Source: Luscinia megarhynchos (taxonomy: Eukaryota > Chordata > Aves > Passeriformes > Turdidae). From it: a stretch of DNA of 64,000 bases. Both the position numbers and the translations under genes were made by a program. Each line of letters opens with the position of its first letter. Position 1 is the stretch's first letter. The DNA lies in NCBI GenBank assembly GCA_034336665.1, contig CM067568.1, positions 13,921,983 through 13,985,982 on the forward strand, given 5' to 3'. The notes beneath the pieces are model-generated. The model did no database searches and was not told where the DNA came from. It saw nothing but the letters and a program-made list of their open reading frames with translations. Of this stretch, positions 62,422 to 64,000 are shown one piece after another.

Positions 62422-64000
62422 ATATATTAAGAGGAATTGAGACAGAAGTTTAGTCCCTGTGGAATCAACACAGAAATCAGCTACTCTTTCACAGTTGTTA
62501 AAATCAGCAGATTTGCTCAGCCCTTAGTCCTTAACTCCCTTCCCATAGGGCAGCCTGTCAGCAGGTAAAGACCATTGAAAGTGTCTGAAAAATGTCCCTA
62601 AAGAAAATCTTTTAAGTCCTGATCTGAAGGTGCCCGTGTCCTAATGAAGAGTGCTTGTTTTCACAAGAGCCATGGTGCCCTCCTGCCTACAGTGCCCAAC
62701 TCCAGTCAGAAACTACCCTTCCTCCAGAACTAAAATTATCAAGAATATAATTCCTAAAATAATAAAAATAAATCTGCAGTTAAGATCAATGAATGCCTCA
62801 TCTGCTAAAGTCATTTTTACAGTCTCTTATTCTGACCCCTGATTTACCACCTCACTCAGCTGCAAATATCTGGCAGCAGAGAGACCCTACCCAGAAACTG
62901 CCCAGGTCAAGACAAGAAGGAAACCCAGGATCCCTCAGACACAGGCTGCCATTGAGGAATCTGAGTATAAATCAGCACCTCACCCATACAGTGCTTTTGC
63001 AAGCCTCACTCCTCAGCCAGGTCTGCTGTAAACAGGCTGCTTTGAATAACTTCGAAGAGGTGTGTTCCTGTTGCAACAGTGCTCACCTAAACAAGCTGAG
63101 TGTGGGAAGGCAGAAGGTAAATGCTACCCAGCAAGCAGATCTCAGAGGGGATAGGGAGCTGTTCTCGTGCCCCTTAGGCCTGTCTGCCTTCCCTGAACTG
63201 GGTGAGCAGTGCTATCAGGATCCCTTGCATCAGCCTGGCTGGTTACCAGAGAAAGCTCCCACTGATTTTAGGGACAAGGAAGCTGTGCTCCAGCTGTGGC
63301 TTCAGGGAGGAGCATATCAGGGTGCATGCAAAGTGAGACATGTGGTATAAACAGGAATTATTAGAAAAATGTTAAAGAACTGCTTTCAGTCTTTTGGGTG
63401 GGCAATTGCTGGCTTCAGTGAAGTGTTGCATGTATTGTACACACAGAGACAGGTCAGTCTGAAAATCAGAGCAGGAAACCCAGTGTGAGCATCCTTTCCC
63501 TGTGAGGCTACTTCCACATTAGCAGAGAGAACCCAACCCTGGGTGGGGTGTGTTTATGTGCTCAGCAGTTGTCGGCAGGCTGTCCAGAAGTAATGATCTC
63601 AGACAAAAATAACCCTGAAAGATCTTTCCAAATATAGTCCCTCATTATTGGTGCTGTATCAGTTTCATTTCAAGCTGTGCCTGGCAGCCTCTCTCTCTTG
63701 TCCCCTTTAAGAGGACACTAATAGGCCTGAAGCACCAGGGCCTGTCTCTAAAAGTGTTTGTAAAACCTCACCCTATGCACTTGGAAGTGTCCATGCTCAC
63801 ACCAACAATTTGAGCCAGCTGGAACCAAGCTCAATTTTATGACCTGATTTAAAGCTTCGCTGGGTTCAACAAAAGAGAAAAGGGAGAGTAGGATATGAAA
63901 TACCTGATTTTCTTCCTCTTTTTGTCGTGGAAACCTTACTAGCTGTCATACAGTGTTGGCAAAATCTTTCCATTTTACAAAGGAAGAGAGCAGATATACC
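62422..64000. other. Intergenic sequence with nothing recognisable
   Basis: One 185-codon plus-strand open frame (62793-63350) lacks splice-site support and resembles no family I know. I treat it as chance. Confidence 0.5.

Noticed and set aside
54391..64000. Exons of IGSF22 or PTPN5, the expected next genes
   Set aside because: No minus-strand segment with Ig-domain or tyrosine-phosphatase motifs flanked by splice sites was found; they probably lie further right.

Overview
This is animal, not bacterial, DNA, and most likely from a bird. Three things support that. There are several avian-type CR1 LINE 3' ends with the characteristic terminal 'ATTCTATGATTCTGTGAT' style tail. There are two solo LTR-like elements of the kind common in avian genomes. 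Two recognisable vertebrate genes, SPTY2D1 and TMEM86A, lie head to head with large introns, canonical GT-AG splice sites and CpG-island promoters. A neoavian or songbird source is a guess from the LTR style only.

Layout. The left edge (1-2819) is intron 1 of SPTY2D1, which runs on the minus strand; only its first coding exon (2820-2879) is inside the window. Its CpG-island promoter (about 2500-3420) has a TATA box, a composite ETS/CRE site and a striking, almost perfect 94-bp triplication (3127-3407). Immediately upstream lie a CR1 3' end (3520-3728) and an LTR with matching inverted ends (3860-4310). From about 4.3 to 32.8 kb I see no convincing gene. This spacer holds an old amniote CR1/L3-type LINE fossil (7485-8320), a roughly 244-bp (GGGAA)n array (9776-10019), a short 30-bp tandem repeat and another CR1 tail (28718-29144).

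TMEM86A, on the plus strand, is complete. A CpG island (about 32830-33960) with a CRE and a TATA-like box leads into exon 1 (33421-33441). A 15.6-kb intron follows, then exon 2 (49013-49277), a 4.2-kb intron, and exon 3 (53430-53857). Together the exons encode a 237-residue, eight-helix YhhN-family lysoplasmalogenase with both family aspartates, at positions 82 and 190. The right-hand 10 kb holds the probable 3' UTR, gene-less sequence and a second solo LTR (about 61853-62421).

The two genes are neighbours in other vertebrates but have no shared pathway: SPT2 is a histone chaperone and TMEM86A is an ER lipid enzyme. Nearly all long open frames in the window are chance or GC-driven shadows. 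I found no undescribed multi-gene system. The most interesting items are structural: the promoter triplication, the long pure GGGAA tract, the C-rich minisatellite just inside TMEM86A intron 1, the exonic CpG-rich block in exon 3, and a 70-bp direct repeat in TMEM86A intron 2.
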